A DNA stretch of 29,537 bases, from the NCBI GenBank assembly GCA_002338445.1, contig DDII01000095.1, forward strand, positions 1 through 29,537, in the 5' to 3' direction. Positions within the stretch are counted from its first letter, which is position 1; every line of letters begins with the position of its first letter. The notes beneath the pieces are model-generated. The model was not told where the DNA came from. It did not search any database and saw nothing but the letters and a program-made list of their open reading frames with translations. Positions 1 to 8,163 of this stretch are shown here, piece by piece. Made by a program: the position numbers and the translations under genes. This DNA comes from Cellvibrionales bacterium UBA1854. GTDB taxonomy: Bacteria > Pseudomonadota > Gammaproteobacteria > Pseudomonadales > Porticoccaceae.

Positions 1-1
1 T

Positions 2-325
2 CGTAACATTCATCAAATCCCTTTTTTGCGGGCAATGCCAGATAGGAGATTGGACATGGATGCAGGGTTGAAGTCGAACTGGATTTCACAAGGAAATTAT
101 GTGTGTGAAACTGGGTGGCCAAACATGCGTCTTACATTGTCAAATGATGGATGGATGGGTCTCAATCCTTCGGGAGTTGAAATCAAAATGAGGAGCCTCG
201 ATTTTTGGCGATTAGAGAACGGTCTAATCAGAGAAAACTGGGTTCTGATTGATCTTCTAGATATATATAAGCAACTTGGTGTGGACGTCTTTGATCGAAT
301 GAGTGCACTCCCGACCAGGATGTAG
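2..325 (+). CDS. SnoaL-like (NTF2-fold) polyketide-cyclase family protein, 5' end missing
   Basis: This is the C-terminal part of a SnoaL-like/ester-cyclase protein. The reading frame is open to the left edge (it reads RNIHQIPFLRAMPDRRL before the first possible internal start at 26), so the gene begins outside the window. Visible family features are a FLRAMPD-like segment, the ETGWPNM strand, the GLNPSGVEIKMRSLDFWR block and an ENWVLIDLLDIYKQLGVDVF ending that closes the cone-shaped fold. Many members in oxidative or sugar-catabolic clusters have unknown substrates, so no reaction is assigned. The ending looks natural and complete. It is followed by a long gene-poor stretch, so it is probably the last gene of an operon lying to the left. 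Confidence 0.75.
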   Translation, partial: RNIHQIPFLRAMPDRRLDMDAGLKSNWISQGNYVCETGWPNMRLTLSNDGWMGLNPSGVEIKMRSLDFWRLENGLIRENWVLIDLLDIYKQLGVDVFDRMSALPTRM

Positions 326-850
326 TTGGAAAACCTTAGTTCTCCCGAAATAGCCCCCAGTTATTTTTCTGTACTGCAAATTTAACCAAAGTCGCCAGCG
401 AGTCCATCTCAGCATAGGTGAAAGTAACAAAAACATCTTTTTTAGTAATCACCGATTTCAGGGTACTTTATAACCAAGCGCTATCCACATCTTTTTTGGC
501 ATTTGAGCAGGGTGGAATGGCGAATTAGGGCACGGCCCAGACATCAGTGTCACCAACATCTGATTTAAAATGTAAAAAAGATCCATCTGTTGCTAATCTT
601 CGGACACAGTGCGGCGAATCTCGTCCGCAGTGTTTTTAATGGTCACGGATTTCTAGCTATAACGGCACTGGCAAGTCTCGGCTCAATCGGCACCATACTT
701 ATCATGAGGGCGGTTATTATCGAAGGTTTTCCAATTAGGGGATTGGTGGAATATTGTGCGGGTGGTGTTTTTTTATTACGGTCTGTAAAGATTGTTGCTA
801 AAGCATACGGTGATGAGTGTCCTCGATATATCCTAAAAATCCACTGACAA
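326..850. other. Gene-poor stretch with no convincing gene
   Basis: No recognisable gene. A plus-strand frame from a TTG at 590 to a stop at 847 encodes 85 hydrophobic residues. It has no Shine-Dalgarno sequence and no family resemblance, so it is not called. Base composition is ordinary for the intergenic parts of this window. Confidence 0.5.
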
Positions 851-854
851 AAAG

Positions 855-876
855 AAGGGACCTTGTGAGGTCCCTT
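855..876 (-). terminator. Rho-independent terminator (second of a tandem pair)
   Basis: A perfect 8-bp stem (AAGGGACC / GGTCCCTT) with a 6-nt loop. Read on the minus strand it is followed by CTTTTT, as expected of an intrinsic terminator. On the plus strand the hairpin is followed by AAAATTA, so termination in that direction would be weak. It lies 59 bases beyond the stop of the small minus-strand gene at 936-1016. Confidence 0.6.
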
Positions 877-880
877 AAAA

Positions 881-900
881 TTATCCCATAGGCGGGATAA
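881..900 (-). terminator. Rho-independent terminator (first of a tandem pair)
   Basis: A 7-bp perfect stem (TTATCCC / GGGATAA) with a 6-nt loop, followed on the minus strand by TTTT and then directly by the second hairpin at 855-876. Two back-to-back hairpins with T tracts suggest a short, well-expressed minus-strand transcript ending here. Confidence 0.5.
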
Positions 901-935
901 GAGGGGTATAAAAATCTGTTGATGACCCTTGGCCA

Positions 936-1016
936 CTAAGAGGACATAAAATCTTGCGTCGCGATGGCTGCGAGTAAAACACAGAAGACAACTTTTGCGC
1001 CGTATAATATTTCCAC
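936..1016 (-). CDS. Candidate small membrane peptide, 26 residues
   Basis: Not a recognised gene. A GTG at 1016-1014 sits 8 nt after a very strong Shine-Dalgarno sequence (GAGGAGGT, 1032-1025) and opens a 26-codon frame reading MEILYGAKVVFCVLLAAIATQDFMSS. The middle (about residues 5-19) is one hydrophobic segment that could span the inner membrane. An in-frame ATG at 1034 would give 32 residues (MRRWKTVEIL...) but would place the strong Shine-Dalgarno inside the gene, so the GTG is preferred. Two hairpin terminators follow at 900-881 and 876-855. A weak promoter-like pair, TTGAGT and TACCAT with a 17-nt spacer, lies at 1085-1080 and 1062-1057. It could be a small regulatory membrane protein or a toxin-like peptide. 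The transcript could instead be a non-coding RNA of about 200 nt. Confidence 0.45.
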   Translation of the reverse strand: MEILYGAKVVFCVLLAAIATQDFMSS

Positions 1017-1040
1017 TGTCTTCCACCTCCTCATACAACC

Positions 1041-1686
1041 TTTAACGTTGAGTTTCATGGTAGAGGCAAGTTTAACATAACTCAAATGCATACTTTTTAT
1101 AAAGTTTATTACAAAATAGTATGACTACTAATATCATAGTATGGCGTTAAAAAACTGATGTGTGCGAGACCAGTAACTCGTAATTAATTTGGATTAGACA
1201 CGAACAATATCTAAGTCTTAAGAGTCTTAATTTAGTTTAGTTTAAACGTTAACGGCTAAATTGACTATTTTACCAACAGTTTCCATTCAATTGATGAATC
1301 TGGTTTGAATCAAGTCCCTATTATTGTTCTGTAAGATATCGATAAGTGATCCCAGCGAGAGTCGCTAATATCACTCCACAAAGTATTTTGATCAAATCGT
1401 TGCATCAAGTTATGCTCTTTGGTCTTGTTATTGATTATAGAACCCAGACTGATGTGGACTTGTATTTAAAATTTGTGACCCTGACGAATCATTACTAGTG
1501 TTTTTTGTTGTTGATTAAATATCTACTATACTCCGTACTTATTGTCAGCTTATAGGTGGACAGTTCTACCCAATATCAATCGAAATCTGATGGAAGCTTG
1601 AAGCGTTATATAGTGTTATCCTCAGGTTACGATAAATCTACCATGTTGACGATTACTGAATGCATTAAAACCGAGGAACGATTGTA
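1041..1686. other. AT-rich intergenic region upstream of the SDR gene
   Basis: No gene recognised on either strand and no tRNA-like fold seen. It must hold the promoters of the small minus-strand gene (right of 1016) and probably of the SDR gene at 1687. Short repeats such as AGTCTTAA twice near 1213-1231 are visible but are not informative. Confidence 0.5.
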
Positions 1687-2451
1687 TTGAGGAAATTAGA
1701 GGGCCGTACAGCACTTGTTACTGGAGCGAGTCGTGGAATTGGACGCGCCGTGGCTGAAAGGTTTGCCTCTGAGGGAGCTAACCTTGCAATAAATTATGCA
1801 AAGAATTCGGACGCCGCAGCTGAGGTTGTTGATATTGCCTCAAAATTTGGTGTTGAGGCTCGTGCCTATCAAGCAAACGTTGGGTGCGAGGAGGAATGTA
1901 CTCAATTAGCGTTAGCGGTAATCGAGGATTTCAACAAAATAGATATTCTTGTGAATAATGCCGGCGTTGGGGCGACTGCTATTCACAGGCCGAATGTTGT
2001 AGAGGCAACGAATGAGCAGTGGAACAGACTCATGGCTGTAAATTTCTGGGGGCCAGTATGGCTTTGCAGAATCTTAGTACCACACATGCGTCAAGTGCCT
2101 CGGAGTGATGTGATCATGATGTCAACGATTGCGGTACAAGCGTTGTCACCGCGTTTTGGTGTCTACGCTGTAAGCAAATCTGCTTTAGAGGCAATGGCCC
2201 ATACATTGGCTCGTGAGGAAAAGCGTAATGGGATGAGAGTCAATATTATCGCGCCGGGTCTTGTAGATACTGACATGGGTAGAAATGTTGTCAACGCGAC
2301 CGGCTTTGGTAGCAATATTCGTGAGGTAGATTCTAAATCGCCATTTGGTTTTGTCTGCACTCCGGCGGACATAGCGGCGACAGCTGTGCACCTTTGCTCC
2401 GATGATGGTCGTTACATCACCAACCAGCGGATTACTGTGGCTGGAGACTGA
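1687..2451 (+). CDS. SDR-family NAD(P)-dependent oxidoreductase (FabG/3-ketoacyl reductase-like)
   Basis: A classical short-chain dehydrogenase/reductase of 254 residues, the usual length. The cofactor motif TGASRGIG is at residues 12-19, NNAG at 90-93, the structural Asn at 119, the catalytic Ser at 146, and Tyr160/Lys164 in the YAVSK motif. The PG motif after the substrate loop (residues 190-191) and a C-terminal GRYITNQRITVAGD-like segment are also present. It reduces or oxidises a hydroxyl/carbonyl group in the cytoplasm, but the substrate cannot be read from sequence. The start is TTG at 1687 with GAGGA about 9 nt upstream, and no better start lies in frame. It stands alone, about 190 bp before a secreted sulfatase on the same strand, so a joint role is possible but unproven. 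Confidence 0.85.
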   Translation: MRKLEGRTALVTGASRGIGRAVAERFASEGANLAINYAKNSDAAAEVVDIASKFGVEARAYQANVGCEEECTQLALAVIEDFNKIDILVNNAGVGATAIHRPNVVEATNEQWNRLMAVNFWGPVWLCRILVPHMRQVPRSDVIMMSTIAVQALSPRFGVYAVSKSALEAMAHTLAREEKRNGMRVNIIAPGLVDTDMGRNVVNATGFGSNIREVDSKSPFGFVCTPADIAATAVHLCSDDGRYITNQRITVAGD

Positions 2452-2641
2452 TGGATCAGCACACTTATAAACTCGATGGAGCTATTGCATGTTATTATCG
2501 CTCAGCTCGTGAATGATTGAGTTGGGTATACAATACTAAGTCACTTTTGATAAGCCTTGGTAACTATGTTCAAGTTCGTTAATTGAAGATTCTCATGAGC
2601 GCAACAAATGAGCGGGAGCACTAAATGCAAGAGAATTTAAC

Positions 2642-4147
2642 ATGAGGCAATGTAAAAAAGCTGCTCTTCTCTTGACGACATTAATTTCTGTTTCCCTAAA
2701 TAGCTACGGTAAGCAGCTTAATTTCCTACACATAATCATTGACGATTTGCGCGCCCAAGGGCTATCTGTCTACGGTGAAAAAACTATGGAGACTCCTAAT
2801 ATTGAGGCATTTGCTTCGACGGGTATTGTATTTAAAAAGGCCTATATAAATATACCGACATGTGGTGCCTCGAGAGCGAGTATGCTCACAGGTCTTTATG
2901 GCCGTCAGAATCGCTTCAGAGAATATACTTCCCGGTTGGACAAAGACGCGCCTGAAACGGTCTCATTACCGGCATATTTGAAAGAACATGGTTACCGGAC
3001 ACTATCCTTCGGAAAGGTCATTCATACAAAGACCGATTCTCTGAATGTTTGGAGTGATGATCCATGGAGATCAAGCTTCTCGGACTACAGGAATGCTAAA
3101 AATATCGAGGCTAGGTCCCATAAATCCTGTAAGACTACTGGTATATGTGCTCCGTCCGGTGTGGGTAAGGCCCCCGCTTTTGAAATGGAGGATGAGGCCG
3201 ATAATACCTATCCGGATGGTGACGTTGCGGAGGCTGCAGGCGAGATGTTGAGGTCTCTAGAGAAAATGATGCAAAAGAAGCCATTTTACATGGCAGTTGG
3301 TTTTGTTAAGCCGCATCTTCCTTTTGCTGTGCCTAAAAAGTATTGGGATTTATACGATAGTGAGTCCGTCAAAGTTTCTGCTGCACAATTTAAACCCAAG
3401 GGAGTTCCGTCAGAGGCTTGGATGAAGTCAGGAGAACTACGTAATGGATATACCGGGATTCCAGCCGCAGGAGACCCTTGGGAGAACAATCTTTCGGAGG
3501 AGTTGATAAAAATACTCACACATGGATACTATGCATCGACAAGCTTTTCCGACGCCCAGATAGGATATCTAATCGGCGTTCTGGACAGTCTTGAGTTAGC
3601 TTCTAATACAGTTGTAATTCTATCGAGTGATCATGGTTTTAGCCTCGCTGATCATACGCTATGGAACAAACACTCGCTTTTTAACGTCGCGACCCGAGTT
3701 CCTTTAATAATTCGACTTCCTGAACAAAAAGCTTCGGGGAGTGTGGAGGGTGTCGTTGAGTACGTAGATATCTACCCTACTGTGGTTGATCTGGCAAATC
3801 TGCGTATGCCGGAACATCTTGCTGGGATATCGTTAAAGAAAAATCTTTATTACCCTAAGTTACCTACTAAGGAAGCAGTATTTCCAAGATATCAGCAGGG
3901 AGATAATGTAACGACGAAGCGTTACTCATATTCTGCCTACTTCGGTAGAGGTGATAAATCTAGAAAAATGATGGGACACATGTTGTATGATCATCTAGAA
4001 GATCCTTTAGAAACCGTCAATCTGGTAGATAATCCAGAGTACGCTGATACCGTTTTGAATTTGCAAATGCTGTTGCTTGAACATATTACTCAAAATGATC
4101 CCGAAAGAGTACTGGAAAGCTCTGATTTTTTAAAACCTAAACTTTGA
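2642..4147 (+). CDS. Secreted sulfatase, iduronate-2-sulfatase-like
   Basis: A 501-residue formylglycine-dependent sulfatase that hydrolyses sulfate esters, probably on a polysaccharide, in the periplasm or outside the cell. The N-terminus (about residues 1-23) is a signal peptide with KK followed by LLLTTLISVSL. Metal ligands D34/D35 lie in the IIIDDLRAQG block. The active-site motif is C74-G-A-S-R78 followed by ASMLTG, so C74 is the residue converted to formylglycine. A FVKPHLPF block (221-228) and SSDHG (328-332, D330/H331) complete the site, and K343 follows. The LADHTLWNKHSLFNVATRVPLII region resembles iduronate-2-sulfatases (alkaline phosphatase superfamily, S1 sulfatases). The motif is CxASR rather than the commoner CxPSR. 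No sulfatase-maturing enzyme is present in the window. The true substrate is unknown. Confidence 0.88.
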   Translation: MRQCKKAALLLTTLISVSLNSYGKQLNFLHIIIDDLRAQGLSVYGEKTMETPNIEAFASTGIVFKKAYINIPTCGASRASMLTGLYGRQNRFREYTSRLDKDAPETVSLPAYLKEHGYRTLSFGKVIHTKTDSLNVWSDDPWRSSFSDYRNAKNIEARSHKSCKTTGICAPSGVGKAPAFEMEDEADNTYPDGDVAEAAGEMLRSLEKMMQKKPFYMAVGFVKPHLPFAVPKKYWDLYDSESVKVSAAQFKPKGVPSEAWMKSGELRNGYTGIPAAGDPWENNLSEELIKILTHGYYASTSFSDAQIGYLIGVLDSLELASNTVVILSSDHGFSLADHTLWNKHSLFNVATRVPLIIRLPEQKASGSVEGVVEYVDIYPTVVDLANLRMPEHLAGISLKKNLYYPKLPTKEAVFPRYQQGDNVTTKRYSYSAYFGRGDKSRKMMGHMLYDHLEDPLETVNLVDNPEYADTVLNLQMLLLEHITQNDPERVLESSDFLKPKL

Positions 4148-4320
4148 TAGATTTTGAAAGAAGATTGTCGTTTTTAAGAAACAGATGACGCAATGAAATT
4201 TTCTAAGATTCGTTATTCTGTGCTTTTATCTGTATTAGTCTGATAAGTCACAAATTCCAATTTTATAGCGCGTGTCGAGTTAGCAGAAATTTACATTGGT
4301 TAGTTTTGCAGAAAATATAG

Positions 4321-4803
4321 TTAGGAAAACCAAGAATTTTTTCCAAACTGATTTGGGACCACCTTTTGTCGATTTATGGCAAAATATTCCAGTCCTTCTA
4401 ATACACACTTAAGATAAGATTCCAGCTTCTTACGCATATATAGCTTTACGAGGGGTTGTAAAGGAAAGGTGCTAAACGGCGAAAAACTCGGAACTATCGT
4501 GATTCTGACTGAGCAGAATTCGTTTTCTCTTAGTATACGCCAGCTCACCTCTGCCATTGGTTTTTCTCCAATGAAAAATAGATCGTACCCAGCACCTTCA
4601 AACCACGCGTGAAACTCTCGTTTGAAAACTCGCCCATTTAGATAGGTGAGCTTATCAACCGAGCCCTCACCGCACCAAAGAATAGGTATATTACTTTTAC
4701 AGAATGGGTGAAAATTTTCAAGATTTCCTGGCTCCGAAATTATTTTCCACATCTCAGATTTTTCTAGTGCGTACGGTTTTGAAACGGTAATTGCTGTTGC
4801 CAT
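4321..4803 (-). CDS. SRPBCC/START-like domain protein (polyketide cyclase/lipid-transfer fold)
   Basis: A 160-residue protein with the N-terminal signature of the SRPBCC (Bet v1-like) fold: a first strand, then ALEKSEMWKIISEPGNLENFHPF, which corresponds to the helix-grip W..isdp.n...w.P pattern. A C-terminal helix (about residues 122-142) contains MRKKLESYLKCVLEGLEYF. Such proteins bind hydrophobic ligands such as quinones, lipids or polyketides, and no catalytic residues can be assigned. Its ATG follows the stop codon of the alternative-oxidase gene with no gap (TAGATG), so translation is probably coupled. It is likely the last gene of a three-gene operon. In that context a ubiquinone-binding or chaperone role is tempting but is only inference. 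Confidence 0.7.
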   Translation of the reverse strand: MATAITVSKPYALEKSEMWKIISEPGNLENFHPFCKSNIPILWCGEGSVDKLTYLNGRVFKREFHAWFEGAGYDLFFIGEKPMAEVSWRILRENEFCSVRITIVPSFSPFSTFPLQPLVKLYMRKKLESYLKCVLEGLEYFAINRQKVVPNQFGKNSWFS

Positions 4804-5379
4804 CTAAAAATCTCGCCCTTCCGCAAATCGATGATTAACCTCGCTGTGATGTTGCTCATCAGCGCGCACATGTTGAATTAAGTCTATCAGTCGAGCCTCT
4901 GGCTTCATTCCATAATAATCAATCGCCAACTTCGGCGCAGCAACGTTTTCTGTAACACCACTTTCCACCAAGGCAAGGTACTCGGTATAGCTTAGGACCG
5001 CCTCCTCTTCGAAGTAAGCTATCATTTTATGGGCCGTTTTATAATCTATGAGATACAAAAGAAGATAGAAGAGTCCAAAACTTATTTGTGCGATCACTAC
5101 TAACATTCGCTCAAAGAAATTTGGCTGAGCGATTTCGATAAAAAACATCAGATGCATCCTCTCATTCTCTGCTTCAGAGAGAAGCTCTCGTATTGTGGCG
5201 CCGTACCCCGTTTTCATTTTCCTCAAGCTAGTAAAATGCAGGAGCATCCCTGCAACCATACCGGGAACTCCCGCGACAGTTTCTAAAACCACTGCCCTGT
5301 GTCCGTAACGCTTAGCGAAAAAAGTGTCAGCGACAAACCGAAAGAATCTAGTCATAGATCTTGCAAATATTTTTCTCAT
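4804..5379 (-). CDS. aox: Alternative oxidase (cyanide-insensitive ubiquinol oxidase)
   Basis: A 191-residue di-iron alternative oxidase that oxidises ubiquinol and reduces oxygen to water without proton pumping. It is an interfacial protein on the inner membrane. All ligand motifs are visible: LET (E33), NERMHL (E73 and H76), FEEEA (one of E124-126) and ADEQHH (E175 and H178). The LETVAGVPGMVAGMLLHF block is typical of the family. It is shorter than plant enzymes because it lacks their long N-terminal region, as bacterial forms do. The start is ATG at 5379, 15 nt after the upstream stop, with a weak AGG about 10 nt before it. It lies between a YugP-type peptidase and an SRPBCC protein in one operon. 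Alternative oxidases typically protect respiration during nitric oxide, cyanide or redox stress. Confidence 0.93.
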   Translation of the reverse strand: MRKIFARSMTRFFRFVADTFFAKRYGHRAVVLETVAGVPGMVAGMLLHFTSLRKMKTGYGATIRELLSEAENERMHLMFFIEIAQPNFFERMLVVIAQISFGLFYLLLYLIDYKTAHKMIAYFEEEAVLSYTEYLALVESGVTENVAAPKLAIDYYGMKPEARLIDLIQHVRADEQHHSEVNHRFAEGRDF

Positions 5380-5394
5380 TGGTGCATGCCTAAC

Positions 5395-6069
5395 TTAGGT
5401 TAGTCTCGAAAAAAAGATCCAGAAGAAGCGCATCGAAAGCAGATTTGCGGCAACTCCTGCGACGTAAGTCAAAGCTGCAGCAAGCAAAATGGAGCGACAG
5501 GCGCTGTGATAGTCAGCAGGGATTTTTTCCCTAATGATTGGCATTGCTCGGTTGAAGCTGGCATCAAGTTCAACCCCGATGGTCATGACATGAATAACTA
5601 AACCGACTGCAATCATAGTGGCCAAGACGGTCGCTCCGAGTTTTAGGAATGACACGCCGCTCGTCGATAAAAAAAATGGCATTGCAACTAGAGAGATACC
5701 TCCAAGGATTTTTCCGCAAAACCCAACTAGCTCGATTACCTTTGTACGATATTCCAACGGCTTGTAGCGTTCATGATGCTGCATAGCATGTCCGATTTCA
5801 TGGCAAACGATTGTCAGCGACGTGAGACTTCGCCTTGTAAGACGACGTTGTAGAACACTCACTTTTTTTTCCCTAACGTTATAATGATCGAAGACGGGAG
5901 TATCTATAATCTCAATATCCCGAATGCCTGCTTCGTTTAGAATTAGTTCCCCAAATTCTCGACCATTGAAGGGCATATTTTCCATTACCTTATCATGCTT
6001 ATGGAAGATATAACGTAGCCAGAGCATTGGTGCGAATGCAATAATAAGTAATATCAGAAGCAGAGTCAT
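5395..6069 (-). CDS. Neutral zinc metallopeptidase, YugP family (membrane)
   Basis: A 224-residue membrane protein of the Zn_peptidase_2/YugP family. The zinc site is H90-E91-x-x-H94 (HEIGHAMQHHE), and the usual GVELDASFNRA block (E167, D169) supplies the third ligand. Upstream, FDHYNVREKKVSV matches the conserved region before the metal helix. There is an N-terminal anchor (about residues 2-20) and further hydrophobic segments near 118-135, 142-165 and 192-216. The substrate of this family is unknown. It is the first gene of the alternative-oxidase operon and could take part in membrane protein quality control or maturation of the oxidase, but nothing in the sequence proves this. The start is ATG at 6069 with only a weak ribosome site. 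Confidence 0.85.
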   Translation of the reverse strand: MTLLLILLIIAFAPMLWLRYIFHKHDKVMENMPFNGREFGELILNEAGIRDIEIIDTPVFDHYNVREKKVSVLQRRLTRRSLTSLTIVCHEIGHAMQHHERYKPLEYRTKVIELVGFCGKILGGISLVAMPFFLSTSGVSFLKLGATVLATMIAVGLVIHVMTIGVELDASFNRAMPIIREKIPADYHSACRSILLAAALTYVAGVAANLLSMRFFWIFFSRLT

Positions 6070-6104
6070 CTAATTGTTCAAAAGCCTATTAGTCGTCACA
6101 GTGA

Positions 6105-6130
6105 TAATCGTTAGTGTGTTTATACGATTA
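6105..6130. promoter_or_regulatory. Inverted repeat upstream of the alternative-oxidase operon
   Basis: A perfect 7-bp inverted repeat TAATCGT (6105-6111) and ACGATTA (6124-6130) with a 12-bp spacer lies 36-61 bp before the first start codon (6069). On the minus strand the arms overlap possible TTGTAA and GATTAT promoter hexamers, so it could be an operator. The binding protein is not known, and this is a pattern call only. Confidence 0.3.
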
Positions 6131-6284
6131 CAAACTTAGTTTTGTGCACATCTTTTTGGCCGAGCAGAGTACAAATAATCAACTAATCACTTTGCAGTTC
6201 TCAATCATCTTTGTTTTTAGACACGAGAATTCTGGAATAAATAACTCTTTTGGATGAGTCAACAACACACCGTAAGTTAAAGGG

Positions 6285-7193
6285 TTAAAAAACATCACCA
6301 ATATCGGACTTCACATTGACCATCCGTACCAGATTCAAATTATCAACCTCTTTAAGCTCTCCTTTTGGATGGATCAGAGTTTCTATATGATGTTTGGTCG
6401 CTAGAAATTCCGGTGTTATGAATTGACTCGGGTTTCTGGGTTGAGGTACTGGAACCTCTATAATCTCCTGAATTTCGCCAGGATTTGCTTTTAACACCAC
6501 AACCCGATCCGCAAGGTAAACAGCCTCATTAAGGTCATGAGTAATAAAAAGTATCGTGATATCGATATTTTTCCAGATCTCCATTAAATACACCTGCATT
6601 TTTGCTCGGGTTTGAGCATCTAGGGCACCAAAAGGCTCATCCATTAGAAGAATTTTTGGCTGATTGGCAAGAGCTCTTGCAATAGCCACACGTTGTTTCA
6701 TACCACCTGATAGTTGACTCGGGTAATGATTTTCAAACTTCTCAAGTCCAACTAGACTAGTCCACTGACGGGCTTCTGACTCTGCATTACTTCTAGTCGC
6801 TCCACTCTCAAGTAGTCCAAACATGATATTCTTTTTCACGGTTAACCAGGGGAAGAGTGTGTATTCTTGATAGACCATACCCCTCTCTGGACCGGGCTTG
6901 GTTACAACTTTGTCATCAAGTAAGATTTCCCCCGAAGTGGCCTCCTCTAAACCTGCGAGAGTGCGTATTAAAGTAGATTTCCCACATCCTGACGGACCAA
7001 TTACACACACGAATTCGCGTTTATGCACTTTTAAATTAATGTTTTTGAGCGCTGTTACGGGTCCATCAATACCCTGAAATTTTTTAGTGAGATTCCTAAC
7101 CTCCATCGTTATACTCCGACGCTTAAGCCGTGAGAAACGCTCTTTTACCTTTTCGGTTTGGTATTTATAGTCTGGTAACTTCAATCTAATCAA
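6285..7193 (-). CDS. ABC importer ATPase (NrtD/SsuB/TauB type), guanidine/urea-linked
   Basis: A cytoplasmic ATPase powering the importer formed with the permease at 7207 and the lipoprotein at 8272. In the 302-residue frame the Walker A motif GPSGCGKST is at 66-74, the Q-loop Gln at 109, the signature LSGGMKQR at 161-168, Walker B ILLMDEP at 181-187 and the H-loop His at 219. It belongs to the nitrate/sulfonate/taurine class that is often annotated as urea-carboxylase-related. The TTG at 7193 has GGAG 8 nt upstream and lies 13 nt after the permease stop, so it is kept as the start. An in-frame ATG at 7106 also has GGAG 8 nt upstream and would remove a basic 29-residue extension. Both remain possible. 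It is the last gene of the minus-strand operon. Confidence 0.88.
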   Translation of the reverse strand: MIRLKLPDYKYQTEKVKERFSRLKRRSITMEVRNLTKKFQGIDGPVTALKNINLKVHKREFVCVIGPSGCGKSTLIRTLAGLEEATSGEILLDDKVVTKPGPERGMVYQEYTLFPWLTVKKNIMFGLLESGATRSNAESEARQWTSLVGLEKFENHYPSQLSGGMKQRVAIARALANQPKILLMDEPFGALDAQTRAKMQVYLMEIWKNIDITILFITHDLNEAVYLADRVVVLKANPGEIQEIIEVPVPQPRNPSQFITPEFLATKHHIETLIHPKGELKEVDNLNLVRMVNVKSDIGDVF

Positions 7194-7206
7194 AAATAAA
7201 ACTCCG

Positions 7207-8151
7207 TTAAGTAGTTTTCCAAGGAAAAAAGCGGCGTCCGAAATAGGCCAGTAGAAAATCTATGAAAAGTCCAAGAACGCCGATAATTATTATTGCTGCG
7301 TACACGTTATCGAAATTCTTATAACGGGCTTGTTGTGTTATAAACCACGTAATACCCGAGCTAGTTCCGATAAGTTCGGCAACAATAAGGTAAGTCCAGG
7401 CCCACCCCAAAAGGATTCGTGTGTCTCGGTATAGATCTGGTAGAATTCCAGGGATAACTACCTTCAGCAATAAAGACCGATTGTTCGCACCAAGCGTTTG
7501 CCCGGCCTCAAGCAAAGCAGGGTCAAGTTTACGCGTAGTATTAGCTACAACGAGGACCTGTTGAAAGAATGTACCAATAAAAATGATAGCGATCTTTGGT
7601 GCCTGATATATACCCAAAATTGCTACAGCGAGGGCGCCGAATGCCGGTGCCGGAAGATACCTGAAAAACTCAATAAAAGGCTCAAATAATTTTGAGAAAA
7701 AATCAAAGGTGCCTGCAAGAATGCCGATCGGAATGCCTAGCATTGAGGACAAAATGAATCCCCAGAATATTACCTGAATACTGCTCCATAAGCTTTCATG
7801 AAGCCACTTCTCACTTTGTCTTCTGGGTTCGGTGGCAAATGCGGTATACAGCGCTTTTCCAACTTCATGCGGTGCTGGTAGGTACAGAGGATTTGCAGGT
7901 AGTCCCGAGGGCGGGTCAAGGCCCGCACTGACCGACTTTTCAGCTTCGAATTCGAACGTTTCTCGGGGGACTAACATATTTGCTTTAAAATAGTCCACAG
8001 AACCAGCATCCGTTACCTTGATAAGTGGGTGCCATACAAAGGGCAGGTAACTGACCGCACTCCAGATCATTAGTGGGATAGCAAAACTCAAGATTGCCAC
8101 CAATGATCTTTTTTCCTTGCTGAGTGGCTTACGAACTGCTAGAAAAGGCAT
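7207..8151 (-). CDS. ABC importer permease (NrtB/SsuC type), guanidine/urea-linked
   Basis: A 314-residue inner-membrane permease. The first membrane segment is near residues 17-37. A hydrophilic loop of about 80 residues follows, with PLYLPAPHEVGKALYTAF. The binding-protein-dependent transport domain begins around residue 117 (LWSSIQVIFWGFILSSMLGIPIGILAG). The EAA loop that contacts the ATPase is EAGQTLGANNRSLLLKVVIPG. Length and architecture match permeases that sit beside urea-carboxylase/DUF1989 clusters. The start is ATG at 8151 with AAGG 6 nt upstream. It is separated from the binding-protein gene by about 120 bp, which contains a 12-bp direct repeat, so the two may have different transcript levels. 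Confidence 0.87.
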   Translation of the reverse strand: MPFLAVRKPLSKEKRSLVAILSFAIPLMIWSAVSYLPFVWHPLIKVTDAGSVDYFKANMLVPRETFEFEAEKSVSAGLDPPSGLPANPLYLPAPHEVGKALYTAFATEPRRQSEKWLHESLWSSIQVIFWGFILSSMLGIPIGILAGTFDFFSKLFEPFIEFFRYLPAPAFGALAVAILGIYQAPKIAIIFIGTFFQQVLVVANTTRKLDPALLEAGQTLGANNRSLLLKVVIPGILPDLYRDTRILLGWAWTYLIVAELIGTSSGITWFITQQARYKNFDNVYAAIIIIGVLGLFIDFLLAYFGRRFFPWKTT

Positions 8152-8163
8152 TTGTAACCTTAC

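Noticed and set aside
590..847. 85-codon plus-strand frame
   Set aside because: TTG start without a Shine-Dalgarno, no family resemblance, and the hairpin after it has its T tract on the other strand.
1290..1320. GGTTTGAATC resembling a tRNA T-loop
   Set aside because: No acceptor stem, anticodon arm or CCA-adjacent pairing around it.
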